A DNA stretch of 64,000 nt from Podospora pseudocomata (taxonomy: Eukaryota > Ascomycota > Sordariomycetes > Sordariales > Podosporaceae): contig NW_026946363.1 in assembly GCF_035222375.1 (NCBI RefSeq), positions 3,472,001 to 3,536,000 of the forward strand, given 5' to 3'. Below the pieces are notes generated by a model. It had not been told where the DNA came from and ran no database searches. It was given only the letters and a program-made list of their open reading frames with translations. The position numbers were made by a program, and so were the translations under genes. Each line of letters opens with the position of its first letter. The stretch's first letter is position 1. Shown in pieces: positions 19,878 to 34,300 of the stretch.

Positions 19878-20669
19878 ATGTCCACTGACACGCCCGTATC
19901 CCATCCACGCGATGCCCTTGTGTGGATCGACTGTGAGGTATGTCGGATGTGTTGACGCACTTGACTTACGAGCTAACAGTAACTGACCATTTCACCATGA
20001 TATGCCAGATGACTGGACTGGACCCAGATAATGACCTGATTCTGGAGATTTACTGTCTTATCACGGATGGTCAACTCAACCTGCTTGATGATGAGGGCTG
20101 GGGAACGATAGTGCACCAAAGCAAGGCGCGGATGGATGCCATGGACGACTGGTGCACTCGAGTCCGTAGGTTCAGCTGCCACCAGAGGACTTGGAAGCAC
20201 ACATCGGATTTCTAGGGCTAATATCGGTTCGACTAAAGATGGTGGCAGTGGCCTTACCGATGCGGTGTTGAGATCAACCGTGACCCCAGAACAGGCTGCT
20301 GATGGGTTGCTTGCATACATTCAACAGTATGTGCCTGATCGAAATACCGCCCTTCTTGCTGGAAACAGTGTGCATGCAGACCGGGCTTTCCTTCGAAAGG
20401 CGCCCTATGACAAAGTTCTCGAGCATTTGCACTATCGGATACTCGACGTTAGCAGCATTAAGGAGGCAGCCCGTCGATGGTGGTAAGTGGTTTGCTCCAT
20501 TTCATGCCCCCAACTGGGAAAACCCCTGACACTACTTTGCAGTCCCAAGATTGCTTCCAAGGCACCCCGAAAGAAGGGGCTCCACAAAGCCAAAGACGAC
20601 ATACTGGAGAGCATTGAGGAAGCCAAGTACTTCAAAGCAGCCATTTTCCACGGAACTTGGTCGAGTTAA
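19878..20669 (+). CDS. REX2: Oligoribonuclease, 3'-5' exonuclease of the DEDDh family
   Basis: It degrades very short RNA oligomers to mononucleotides, typically in mitochondria and nucleus (REX2/REXO2). Four exons fit: 19878-19937, 20009-20165, 20239-20482 and 20543-20669, giving 195 residues. ExoI motif: VWIDCEMTGLD with Asp18 and Glu20, split by intron 1 after Glu20. ExoII region: LLAGNSVHADRAFL. ExoIII: HLHYRILDVSSIKE with its His and Asp. The splice joins restore CTRVHGGSGLT and RRWCPKI, both typical of the family. The length matches bacterial and yeast homologues. Start choice is the main uncertainty because mitochondrial forms often have a presequence. Confidence 0.92.
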
Positions 20670-20783
20670 AAGAGCACTCGGTATATGCAGCTACAGGGCA
20701 CGGCAGGGGATACAAATTAGGTGTATTCAAAAACACACTACTACGCCTAGGTTGCTCTCATGCCGCTCTCTTGGAGAGCTCGT

Positions 20784-22807
<2,024 letters not shown>

Positions 22808-23463
22808 CTTGACGCTTTCGAGGTGGCGGCGTGATTCTGTTGCTCTACAGGAGTAAAGAGGAGTTGGAGGGGAGAAGACGATGGGCACTAGGAGGGGGGC
22901 GTTATATGAGATTGATGAGGAGGGTGTGAGAGATTGGTTCGGGACAAAAGAGGAGCACTTGTTGGGCTGGGGCGGGCACTGGCGGGGTGTGTGTGGCCCA
23001 TGGCAGCAATTCCCGAGAGGCACTCGCCCCACCGTGCCATTCGGAATGGCAATGGCATCGCATCGAAACAGGACCGCAACTTCCTCTGCGGCGTGACGGG
23101 ATGCAGGCAGACCCAGCGCCATGCCGCAGGTATGCCCGATAACTACTGCGCGCATTTTCACCTCGCACACGCAACCGGGCTGTTGTCAGGATAGCTCAAG
23201 CAAATAGGCACATGGGGGAAGCAATGATTCCCAGTCGTCTTTCGAACCTCTCTCGTAACTGATTTGAATAGACGAAATGACCCCGTAATGCTCATGCCCA
23301 AGTCTGGTGAACCGAGAAGGTGAAATCCGTGATGTCATGTCATAGTGATAGACAAAGACGGGATCGGCCTTCTGCAGCGAGACCCCTCCGACTGGCCTAG
23401 GCTTGACCACTTGCTCCCAAGAACTCCATTCCATGTAGCACACATAGTCTAGCCGTGTGTTGT
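22808..23463. other. PGM upstream region and 3' flank of the ten-exon gene
   Basis: This is 656 bp with no supported gene. The part near 22,808-23,150 is the phosphoglucomutase 5' region, with pyrimidine-rich stretches on the sense strand. Frames here on the minus strand are in-frame upstream of the PGM start but contain no conserved sequence. Confidence 0.5.
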
Positions 23464-25504
23464 CTAAGAAGGCCCTGCATCGTCGTTATCAACCTCCTCG
23501 GACGACTCGACGTTTGCCATTCTCAATGCAAAGACTTCTCTGAACCTTTTTGCTCCTATATTTGTGACATCCTGCCAGTTAATTACCTCTGCGGATCCGA
23601 ACGGATAGGGGCCACACACCTTCCTCGCGATCAAAATAAATCTCAAATGCACCAGACTTGTTCTGCCGCATATTTTCCTGCCGGTATGCGCTACAGAAGA
23701 CATATAACTGAACATCCTTCAGCCACACACGGTGCTTGGAGCGACGGCTGAGCCAGGTCCGCGACTGGGACTGGTGTGTGACTGAGAAAACGGCGTTTAG
23801 AACAAGGTTGGCCGGTAGACAATAGGCACATGAAACTCACCAAAGGCTGTCCATACGGGACATTGTCTCAACTCCCCTTCCCATACCGCTGCATGGAGGC
23901 GTAGGCCTCGTGTTTGTATGTCTTCGTACACAATGAGGGAGTGTTTGAAGCCGTCATCAATAATTTGCCTGATGGAGACACGCAAGTCAGCTTGGACTGG
24001 GCCTGAACCCATGATGGAAAAGGTTGGAGGAGGGAGTCTGGTTTAAACGCACGCTTGAAAGAGACGTTTCTCTCTCTGAAGTCCGAATTCATTGGGATGT
24101 ATTTGCACCGTCAACATATTGCGTGCCTTCAGCGCTACAAACGTACAGTAAAACAACACCATTTCTAGACATCTTGTTAGCCAGTCCAGAGACAAAGGAA
24201 ATTAAAAAAGTGACGAGGACGCCTACCCTCCCATGTCAGGAAGTATAGAGCAGCCCAGAGTTTGCTGCATTGTTCTGACCGGCTCCATCGTTTGAGCTGC
24301 AGTGCACTTCCTTCCCGGTTGATACAGAGCTCGTGGGCACCAAACAGCGAGAACCAGGGAATATCGCCCTGCATGGTTCTCATGAGCAAGTAAGGTGATT
24401 GGTCGACCGAATTCAAGTAGACAACGATTGAGATCCTGTCCTCATCAAATGGCCTATAGTCACCAGTGGTATCAATACCCTTTCTGCATTGAAGAACTGA
24501 ACTTATATGGCCAGTACGCACCTCCGGAATAGAATTTTGGACTCTGGCGGAATAGTGAAATGGCCCCAGGGGTAGAAGGGTCCATACGACTTGGAGCTTG
24601 AGAGATACGTCAGCTGGACCTTCAGAGGTGGCTATTTTCAACAGAACATACGGTCTTAAATGTTTCAGGGCCGTTCGAGACGGCAGCGGTAGGGAGAATA
24701 TCTGCTCCGCCCAGTGGGCGTTCTGTGATCCGTTAGAATGGCGAATTCAACAGAAAGAGAGAACCTCACGAACGGCGTCTTGCATGATTGCTAGTGGCAT
24801 AAGCTCTTGCCGCACCAGGGTCCCAATCTGCATCGGAGGTGGCGCTTCAGGGAGAGAGTAGTCGTTAGCCACCGCGAATTCTTCCTGGCCATACGCCAGC
24901 TAGCTCCAGGGGGAAGAAACTCACCGATTCCTCTTTGTTCCCGCAGCTTCAAAATTCGAGTGCGGAGGGTTTCAAGAGTATTGAGCTCAAAGCTCGGCGA
25001 CCTAAACAAAGTAAGCTCACGGCCAAATAAAGTGTTAGAAGGAGATCAAAGTTACCTCGTCAGCAGCTGCTTCAGCAACGATAGGAAGTGATTGTAAAGG
25101 ACAAATCTTTGTGGAAGTGGGAGCCCAGAGGCTTCTTCCGTCATTTTATTGTACATCTTTCGCCATCTCATTTCTCTCGAAATGGATTTCTCCTCATAGT
25201 AACCGATGATATCTTTCAGGGTCCGAGACAGGCAAGGGAGCACGACGTTGAGGTAGTTGGCAACGATGGGGACACGCGAGAAGTGCACCTGGGATCGGTC
25301 GGCGAGGTCACGTAGAAGACGGCACGAGCTTCGTATCTCCCCGGTGAGGGCAATGAGATGGCCATGGAAGGACTCGGGGAGTGCTATTCGTAGTTGATCG
25401 AGACCCATGGCCACAATCTCGCACCTGTCAGCCTCACGACAGCAGCCCCGGAGGAGGTGTGCCTCAGTGGGGATGTTGAGGTTCACTGCTGTCTCGAGTT
25501 CCAT
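23464..25504 (-). CDS. Conserved filamentous-fungal protein of unknown function, ten exons
   Basis: No enzyme family is recognised. Exons proposed: 25504-25056, 25001-24925, 24844-24765, 24722-24652, 24596-24522, 24453-24227, 24164-24053, 23968-23841, 23781-23618 and 23571-23464, giving about 496 residues. All junctions keep frame. The introns are 42-84 nt. Sequence character: an all-helical N-terminal half (RCEIVAMGLDQLRIALPES, SCRLLRDLADRSQVHFSRVP). The C-terminal half is mixed beta/alpha, with VVYLNSVDQSPYLLMRT, WFSLFGAHELCINREGSA and AAVWEGELRQCPVWTAF, which could be a PH-like or beta-rich module (inference). It ends in an acidic tail. It looks like a single-copy protein under constraint. 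The last intron could alternatively use an acceptor 17 bases upstream. Confidence 0.75.
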
Positions 25505-27133
25505 GATGACTTCTTCTGTCAGTCGATTGGGTAGTGTTTACAAATCAGCTGAGATATCGAGTTGAGTAATTCGTGCTGATTAGTCTGGATGACGGCGTCG
25601 GCCCATGGCGGACCTTGAAAATCATGATCTCTGGATGGCCCGGTATACTGCTGGCACCGGTGTTTTCTGTCGCCCTCCCCACCCCCGAGATAGGCGATGG
25701 TGTTTTGGTTATTTCAAGATGATGTGCCGTTGCAGTGTCGAGGTTGGGGAGAAACAGGGCAGTGGAGGTTAGCACACTACTAACCATGCCCAACCACCTG
25801 ACCCGAACTCGAAGAGGAGAAGGGGTATGACAGTGGGCGGTGATGACAGGGGGTTTCAACAAAAGCTCAGCCAAAGACTAGAGCGGTCACGATCTTTGTT
25901 CCGAGCTTTTGCACAGAAGGCAGGCAGGAGAGGACGGGGGAGGTTGCAGATCGGAAGAAGTCCGAGGGAAACAAGCAGACGGGGACGAGACCAACTTTAA
26001 TGCCAAGCCAACCCACCGACAGCGGCCGTGAAACATGCCTGTCATGCCCCCTCTAGTGTAAAGAGCCTCAATTATTTAATCAACAACAAGTGCCGACTCT
26101 GAATAGCCTCCCATAGCCTTAGGTTATGATCAGGGTTATGAAGCAGGAGGTGGCCCGTAACACGGTATAGCCGTGGACGAAGGGAGCCGGATATTGGGCA
26201 TCGAGGCATGATAAAAGAGACGCCGAACGAGTGGAGAGGAGGGAAAGATGGGGAGGCTCGAATCAGATGAGGCAAGGTGCATAGATTGCTGCAATGCAGA
26301 ATGAACCGAGGAGTCAGAGACTGCCACGAAGCCAGCCCAGATGCAGCAGCAGCAGCAAAGGTCATAAACGTGCATTAGACAACTGTTAGAGGACTGAAGA
26401 GCGAATGAAGAGAACCGGGCCTCTGCGGCGATGGGACCTGCCATGCCGGGAAGAACCAATCGAGCGAGAGAGACCATGCATGGTAAGTTGCAGCAAGTGG
26501 ACAATCTGCTGCCCACATGACGATGATTGGAAAGGGATGGGTGAGGGGGCGTGATTTTCACGTGAGCAGCAACTGCTGTGAGCTTTTTGGCCTGTGGAGC
26601 GAAGTATCGAACCACACCCGAACAATGGTTTGGCCATACGTCCCAGGTCGTCGACTGCGGCCCCAGATTATGTTTGGGAACCATTGCAAAAAACATGCTT
26701 ACAATTGGGGGACATGATATTATGTAAAAGGCTCATTGTTGTCTCGAGGCCCAGGAGATGAGAAAAGGAAACCTTGAATATTTGTTATACATGTGTAGGT
26801 AGTAGCTTAAGGGGCCAGCATCACACCCCTCATGGACCCATGCGGTCCCCCAGCCCAAAAGAAGTCATCTGTAAGATTCCCTCTCTCTGAACGATTCCTT
26901 TGATCATAGCAAAACCTCGCGCAAAACCATGCCGGAAAATAACTGAAAAATAAAAAGAGAAGCACTGAAATCCCATGGCCGTGCCCAAAGCAACACCGTC
27001 CCAACCCAAAGATACATGGTTTAAAAAAAGGCGCCGAGCAAGTCGCACCGCCTTTGCATTGACTGGATATGTTTGTTTGTTTTTTCAAGACTAGTTGCCG
27101 CGAGCGCAACGAGTCGGCGAGAAAAGAGTGTAT
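25505..27133. other. 1.6 kb intergenic region without supported genes
   Basis: This holds the 5' region of the ten-exon gene and the 3' region of the HMG-box gene, which is transcribed toward it. Open frames up to 186 codons exist (26136-26696, minus) but show biased, low-information sequence and no family motif. Nothing structured such as a tRNA was found. Confidence 0.5.
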
Positions 27134-27584
27134 TTAGGACGACTCCTCCTCGTCGCCGTCGGCCTATGCGAACCGGTCAACCATCTTGCACCCTGGGAAG
27201 GTGTGATGCTCAGGCGAGACTTACGTTGTACGCCTGCTTCTCATCCTCATAACGCTTCTTGTCGGCGGCAGCCTTGGCCTCATACGGGGCACGCTGCTTG
27301 TCGCTGAGAGCCTTCCATCGCTCACCGAGGATCTTGCCAACCTGGCCGAAGGAAACACCAGGGTTCTCCTCGCGCACGTTCTCTCTCTGCTCGTTGGCAA
27401 AGAACATGTACGCCGAAAGACCACGCTTGGGAGCGTTGGGGTCTGCAGAGGCTGGTCAGCTCACGGCCCAGGCCAGGACAAGACGCGTCAGGACGCGCCA
27501 AGGATCCATTCTTTGCTTACCCTTCTTGCCCCGCCCCCTCTTCACCTTGGGCTCGGCCTTGCTCTTAACTGCGGCCTTAGGCAT
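27134..27584 (-). CDS. NHP6: HMG-box chromatin protein, NHP6 type
   Basis: A small abundant architectural DNA-bending protein that works with the FACT chaperone and transcription initiation. Three exons fit: 27584-27521, 27442-27225 and 27163-27134, giving 103 residues (yeast Nhp6A 93). The basic N-terminus ([19 protein letters not shown]) is followed by one HMG box: [20 protein letters not shown], then [20 protein letters not shown], then [12 protein letters not shown] tail of nine residues, rich in Asp and Glu, is encoded by the last exon. A candidate 285-nt intron in the 5' untranslated region (27601-27885) lies just upstream of the ATG. Confidence 0.95.
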
Positions 27585-27600
27585 AATGATTGATGTGAAT

Positions 27601-27885
27601 CTATCGAGAGCACCGTGTTAGTCTGTGAGATATGTGAGGAGGAATGCGAGGAGGAATGCGAGGCCAGACTACGTGTTGCGGGGGGTGCATGGTGCGAAGG
27701 GGGGCTTTCTCAAGCAACAGGCGCAACATGCGCGCGCGTCGCGTGGTGAGAAGCCGCAAGAGCTGCCCCATCCCGATGACGAATGGATGAGTGGCCCAGA
27801 GTCGCAAACGCAATTGCGCGCGACGACGGCATCAAAACACGGCGCGAAGCTCAAAAATCAGAAGAGAACATGTGAAGATACGTAC
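27601..27885 (-). other. Candidate 5'-UTR intron of NHP6
   Basis: On the minus strand a donor GTACGTAT at 27885 and an acceptor CTCGATAG ending at 27601 lie 16 bases before the NHP6 start codon. Long introns in the 5' leader are common for highly expressed chromatin genes in filamentous fungi. This is a prediction from splice motifs only. Confidence 0.4.
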
Positions 27886-29933
27886 TGAAACGGGTTTGAA
27901 GGGATTCAGATGATGAAATGTGGGCTGGTGCTGGAAGTGCGCGACAGGTCAGTATGTCAGGTCGTTGTTTTGATCCGAGGGTTGAACTGGGTTGGCAGAG
28001 AGCAGGGCGGAGTGAGAGATCGGAGAGGAGGATTAGTAGTGGGTGGGAGATGTGCAGCATAAACCGAAGGCAGGCTTTGCGTCGGGTGGGTGGATGAGGA
28101 GGGAGAGTCAATGACAATGACCCAAGGTGCTGGGCGGCGGGGAGGCAGATAATTGCTTGCTTGCTTGTTGTTGCTGTGTATTGTTGCTGCCGTTGCTGCT
28201 AAAAGGGAAGGGCAATGGAGAAAAGGCGCAAAGCCAATGGAGCAGGGCAGGAGTACTTGTGGTTTGGCGGGGAATGGCGGGCAGTGGGAGGTACTCACCG
28301 GATGCGCAGTTGTGTGGTCTTCAGTATTGGGAGTTGTGTGAGGTGCAAGTTTGTATGGGAGAAGGAAAGGAGAGTTGAGAGGGGAGGGGGACGCTGGGGA
28401 GCCGATTTTTCTAGAGGCAGGCCCGCTCCCTCACCCCGCCCGCCCCTTGATTCAAATCAGCCCGCTCATGCCTGGTAACAAAAAAAAGCTGCAGCCGGGC
28501 TGATTTTTTTGGGCCTGATTTTTGGCACCCACTCAACGCACCGGCCAGCCCTTGGGCCCTTGACTGCAAAGTACAAAGTACAAGGGTCCTTGTACAGCCG
28601 AACTGTGCGTTTTCGTACCCGGTACCTGCGACATTTCCCTCTCGTGCGTCGGCAGCGATGTCTTATACCACTACACCAGAAGGTCCCTTCTTGCTCTCAC
28701 CTGCAACCCGCCGACACATCCTACTACACCACGGCCGGAAGCTCGTTGCTCGTTGCGACACCTCGGCTAGTTCAACTCGCTCCTGCCCAGCTCGCCATTC
28801 TGTCGCAGTCATGGCCAAGTCCAGCCCAAGGGTTGAGTATGTCATCCATACACGAAAACAGCTTACCTCTCAAAAGGTTGTTGCGGGTGTTACACCAAGC
28901 TGCAGGGCGAACAGAGAAGAGCGGCAACGGCAGCAGCAGCGGCAGCAGCAGGATATTGCGGTGAGCGCAAACGGTCCTCCCTCTTGCTGGTTGCCGGCGC
29001 CGTCTTGATACATTGCTGGCTCAGAACTAATCAACAGCTCATCTGTCTACCTCAGGATACCAATAGGTGAGGCATAGGCAGCTCCAGCAAATGCCTTCAT
29101 GGGCCTGGGGCTGTCCTCAGTCCAGGTGAGGTGCTCAGAACGCGTCTGATAGGTGCACGGTTCCCTTCAACATGGGCAGGTACATCTATGGGTGCTGAAA
29201 TCCTTTGCCTACCAAGTACCCCGTACCTCTCCCCTCACACTTCCCCGTCCTTCAAAGGGCATGGGCACGTCTCTGTCCGCGCCTCTCCCTTATCGGCTTG
29301 GTTGGCATGGTTGGTCAATCACACACCTTTTGATGATTTCGGAGCGCTTGGTCATTCGCACCCAGTCACCCAGTCCCGTCACCCCAACATGCCAGTGGCC
29401 CCATCTGGGCAGGTTGCCAGTCCGCTCCCCCAACGAAGAGCCACAGCCAAGAAGCGAGGCGAAACTTGTCTGCGCGACGTCGAGATTATTCCAAGGCCAC
29501 CCAGCAGCCAGCAGCTTACGCCATTCCATCGGACACGGAAGGTGAGGGTTGGAGCAGAGGTGGAACCGTCAAAGACGGCCATGATGAGAGTAGGCAAATG
29601 TCCGTAACCGTACAAAACGCCATCCACACTCCCACGGTAACTACTCCTCTCAGCTTGGTTGACACCACTCTCATGAAAGGAGGGGAAGACAACCTGTTTT
29701 GGACGAAATCGGAATCCTTTTCCGCGCACAGAACATCTGTCCCGCCACGCAGAGCCTACACCACCCAGTCCCCGGGCCGTTCGTTGCCTTATCCAGCACT
29801 TGATTCTTACCTAAGCAAACGGCGCATCGCTTTCTGTGATGGCCTCTTGGCCATCAATAGATACATACTGCATGGTATGTTGCTGGCTGCCTGTAAACTA
29901 CCTTTATCAGATGCCTTTCAAAGACAAGCCTCC
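27886..29933. other. 2 kb intergenic region, no supported gene
   Basis: This region contains the NHP6 upstream sequence and the 3' flank of the CENP-H-like gene. A CAG/CGG-rich imperfect repeat is at about 28920-28950. Several open frames are present but they have no family motif. The region is large for this gene-dense window and could hold a noncoding RNA or very long NHP6 leader. Confidence 0.45.
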
Positions 29934-30714
29934 TCAATCGTCGATGTCGAGCACCAGTTCGCGCAAACGCTCATCCCGAACCCAGTCAAGGCCGCTGCCA
30001 GCGACGATAGCACTAGCTGTGCCTTTCATCACTCTCCATTTTCCGCGCGTCGCTCTAAGCTGGGTCTCGAATGTGTCCAGTTCCATCTTGAGCTGTGTAT
30101 TTCTGACATTGTTGGGTTCTTGCCCGACATTATCAGCAGCAAGGTCAAGCGTTTCCGATGCGAGTTCCACATTTCGCTGTTTGGTTTCTAGATATTCAAC
30201 CTTAACCTTTGCGAGCTTCTCCATGGCCGAGTGCAGGGCCGAGCAGTGCTCAGCGGTGCGCTTTGCTGCATGGTCGCGCTGCTCGATGTGGGTTAAAAGA
30301 TCCCTAGGTATTGATTAGCGACAGCTTTGGGCCTCCATCTCAGTGCAGCACCCACCGTTCAACAGGCGAGGCGTGAGTGGCATGGTGGACGGCTTTTAGA
30401 GTTGGCTGGACCGCCACGACGCTTTCGATAACTCTGTCGCGAAGTGACAGTGATGCCTTTGCTTCTAACAGCCGGGTTCGACCATCTGGTGATCTTTTCC
30501 CTTTGAACAAGGAAGTTAGCCACAGAGCATGTGTCAGGCACGCACCATCTCGGTCATGCTGGTAAGTCTCATACACACCTTGGGTGTAGCGCTCTTGTGC
30601 TCTGAGAACTGCCAACTGGAGCTGGAGTTGTTGCACCTTGTCGTAAAGCTCCAGCACGCCGGCTTCGGCCTGGGACAGCTCGGGTACAGAGGTCGTTGCA
30701 TTGATTGCTGCCAT
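29934..30714 (-). CDS. Kinetochore protein, CENP-H family (Fta3/Mcm16-like)
   Basis: A probable subunit of the inner kinetochore (CCAN) that links centromeric chromatin to the outer kinetochore. Three exons fit: 30714-30579, 30500-30356 and 30303-29934, giving 216 residues, mostly coiled coil. The N-terminal helix is AEAGVLELYDKVQQLQLQLA. The middle is LRDRVIESVVAVQPTLKAVH and ERDLLTHIEQRD. The C-terminal signature KWRVMKGTASAIVAGSGLDW followed by VRDERLRELVLD is the conserved CENP-H end. Intron 1 is 78 nt and free of stops, so a retained form would add 26 residues (QGVYETYQHD region); the spliced form is preferred because of its splice motifs. Family assignment rests on recollection of the motif. 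Confidence 0.7.
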
Positions 30715-31371
30715 GTTGGTGGGAAGAGCTGTAAATTTCGATCCCGTGGTGAATGCTTCGCCGGTCCACACGTGAGCCAGACGCGCCTCGACGCGGTCTT
30801 CACCTTTGAAGCAGCAGGAAGCTTTTAGGTCTGCATGACGTAGCAGTGCAGCTAGCTTGAGAGCACAGTGTATTTAACATGGATGCCCCTCTACGGAGTA
30901 GTGCAGGTGGTCTTTTGGTGGAACCCAGGTGGCTTGGTGAGCAGCAGCCTGGGGCGACCAAGATACGGTAATCATCCACAACCACAGCCTGTCTGCCTTT
31001 CAGCGGCATGTGCGCTCTTGAGCTATACCTTACCTTAAACTCCACCATCAGTATTTTAAGGTTGGAGCCTCCAGGGCAGCTTGATTCAATTTTTGTGTGT
31101 TTTTCCAGCCCACAGATGTGAAGTGGGCTGGGTTCTTCTTACGGGAGACGGCCGACTGCTGCCAACCGAGCATCCCGCGTGTCTATCCGTCCTTTGCACC
31201 TGCAGAACACTGAACGGTGAAGCTGAACAAAAACACTCGGGATAAGAAAGAGACGGGCCTTTATCGTTTGCGCGCCGTCTCCTCCCGCCGCAGCCCGTTG
31301 CGAAACTCTGGTCAACGGGTCCAGCCTTTTCCATCTGCATTCCGTTCTATTCTTGAAAGGCATGTGTCGAT
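30715..31371. promoter_or_regulatory. Divergent promoter, CENP-H-like gene and ATG11
   Basis: This is 657 bp separating the two start codons. No specific motif is claimed. Small frames here are not conserved. Confidence 0.45.
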
Positions 31372-34300
31372 ATGGCGTCACAGGTGTTGATTGCCCACAC
31401 GGGTCAGCGCCTGCATCTTGACGCTTCCCAGGCCTCATCGTGCGTTACCCCTCCCCTACTGCTACGCTGTACCCGTGAGAGATGCTGACAGTTTGAGCAG
31501 CTTGGACAACCTCAAGGCCACCGTGGCCTTGAATTTATCTATACCCGCACAGTACATCATCGCGTTGACCCCCCAGGGAAGGCCCTTGAAGCCCCAAGCC
31601 ACCCACACCGAGGTTAGTTAGCTTTCGCCCTGTGGATATGGGTTGGGAGGACATGCGCAGCGTGATGAGGTTGGTCTAACGACGTTGAACAGAAAGAAAT
31701 CTACATTTACGATAGTCGCCTAGCCCTAGGATCGTCCCCAGGAACACCGCCTCCTGCCCGGTCCGAGCTCCCTATGCCCAAGGAATACAGATTCTCGGAC
31801 GCCCCGGACTTGATCGAAGACTCGCGCTCTATTCACGCATGGCAAGAGTTGTACAAGGCACGCCAGCTCTGGGCGTTCAGGGTGGTGGAGGATTGCAGGC
31901 AGATGGCTACCGCCGCAGATGACCGCTACAGCGAAATCGATGTTATGCTCCGTTGTCTCGATGCGGCTGTCACCAACCTCGAGTCTGTCATCCGAGGCCT
32001 GGAGCCCAAATATGCAGAGCTCACGAGATGGATTCCCACAGCCCGGGCTGACTATGCGGCATTGACAACAGGATGGGAGGAGTATCTATCGCTTGCACGG
32101 AGCATTCCGGTTTCGTCGGCGATGGTCCGGTTTATGACCGGACAGGAGGTCAGCGGCACTAAGGCAAGGCTGCAGCGGCAGGCCACTTTGGAAGACCTGA
32201 TTGATCTGGAAACTACCCGAAAAGCTGGCCGTTTGGCGCCAGCAGCCCTCCGCAAATTCAACAACAGGGTCGCGGATCTAGACAAGGCTGCGACACGCCT
32301 ATTCCAAGATGCTGAGGATCTCTTCCGGGAGTTTGAGAGGACCATGGCACGGTCAACCATGGACCATTCTCGTGACGCACATCAGTTATTGCAGGACATT
32401 GAAGCGGTGGCCAAGAAAATAGACACGGACTACCAAACGACATTGGAGTACACGAGTTCGACCCGGGACGCCCTCTCGCAAATTTCCAAGATTGCGGTCA
32501 ACCATACCGAGCGCTTGCTGCCAAGCATGGCAAAGCGAGCGGTCGAACTGAGCAACATGCTCCAGTATGCCACACAAGCCAGAAATACTCTTGCGGCCGA
32601 GTCCACAGAATTCATGCGGAGCATTGCCGATATCACGTCGCTCAGCAGCAGTGTCAAGGCTCAAATCAATGGGGTCAACCAAGAAGACGAGCTCTCCACA
32701 TTTGATCATCTCCGTCTCGTTCAACAAAGTCCGTACATGTACGCCTCCTTCGTCGTTGAGGCGATCAGGCGCCGCGAGTGGCTTGAAAAGGTCAAGCAAG
32801 ACTCGTCCACCCTTGCCAACGAGATGGCTCTCTTTCAAGAAGAGGAGATCAAGCGGCGCAAAAAGTGGTACAAATCCATTGCGAACACATATGGGCCCCA
32901 AACTCCAACGTCAGAGAGTAATGTACCCGGCTTGGAAGTAAATCTGCTCGGAGAAGAAGAGAGCTGGCCGTCAATGACTCGAGGGGACCTGGAAGAGTTC
33001 TTTGCGCTCCTACAAATACCAAAGGCAGACCCCGAGATCGTGAATGACGTGGGAAAGCTGGTGGCAGAGCTGAACAACCCTACAAGACAGCAGTCCAGGA
33101 GGATGAAGGCCTTTAAAAACGGCAGCGTGCATGAGGCTGCCCTCGGACGTAGTGGCTTGTTGATTCGCGGTGATGACGACCTACTCCGAACGTTGCAAAA
33201 TGAGAAAGCTAAGCTGGAGGGCAAGCTTAAAACAGCAGAAAGTCGGGTGCGACGTCTGGAGGATTTGCTTCACCGCCAAACCCAAGCATCACGACCAAAT
33301 ATCGGCAATCTATTCCAGGCCCCGAGCCAGCAGTTACCGGACCGCAATGACTCTACAATATCGGTCCGGTCACCTCGGATCACAGACGACCGGAGAGGAT
33401 CACTTGAGGGGGCTGACGTTTTGGCCCAACGAATTCAGCAGCTCGAGTCTGACCTTGCAGCCGAGAAGGAGAGGTCGGCGGGTCTAGAAAGGGAATTGAA
33501 TGTGCAGGTGGCCCAGCATAACAATATCAAGGGCCAGTTGAGCGAGGTCAACTCGACGAAAAAGGACTTGTTGGAAAATATGGAGGCTCAAAAACGGGAG
33601 TTTGTGGAGGAGCGAAAGTCTTTCCAGGAGGAGATCCGGCAATTGCAACTGCGCCTGGAGCACACAGAAGACGAGATTGAACACTATGGTGAGTCAAGGG
33701 AGCATGAAAAAACCTCTTACGATGAGAGGATTCGCCTTCTTGAGTGCGAGGTGCTTGAGAAGCAGGACGCCCTCCTGAAATTTGAAGGCCAAATTGAGGT
33801 CCTTCGTAAGGAAACAGGCTTGCAGCGGGAGAGGCTGGAGGCCCAGGAGCGGCAGTTGCAGCACGCACAAGACGAGCGGCAAGACCTAGTAACGAAGGTC
33901 GAGGTGACAAGTGAGGAAGCGGGACATCATGTCAAGACGCTACATTCTCTTTGGGGACTGTTGGCGCCAGACGCATCCATCCCGGTCGATCCCACTAAGC
34001 TTTCAGAAGCAATTGTTGGCAAAATTAACGATGTACTGTCTCGACTGCAGAGGCTAGACGGAGATATGTCGCTTCTGCGCCTGGATCTCGATTCTTCTCA
34101 GAGCGCAGCCAAGATTGCGCAGGCGGAGAGGGCATCCCTGGAAGCAAGATTCGATACTTTGCGCAAGGCAGTTTCCGAGGAGAGGGCAAAGGTAGCTGAA
34201 TTAGAAGGCAAACTGGCAGATAGTCGCAGCCAACTCCAACAGCTGCGCTCGAAGTTGGCCGATGGTGAGACTGGTACAGAGTCTCTACGAAAACAGCTCG

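Noticed and set aside
29466-30191. 241-codon plus-strand frame
   Set aside because: It lies antisense over the last exon of the CENP-H-like gene and has no family motif.
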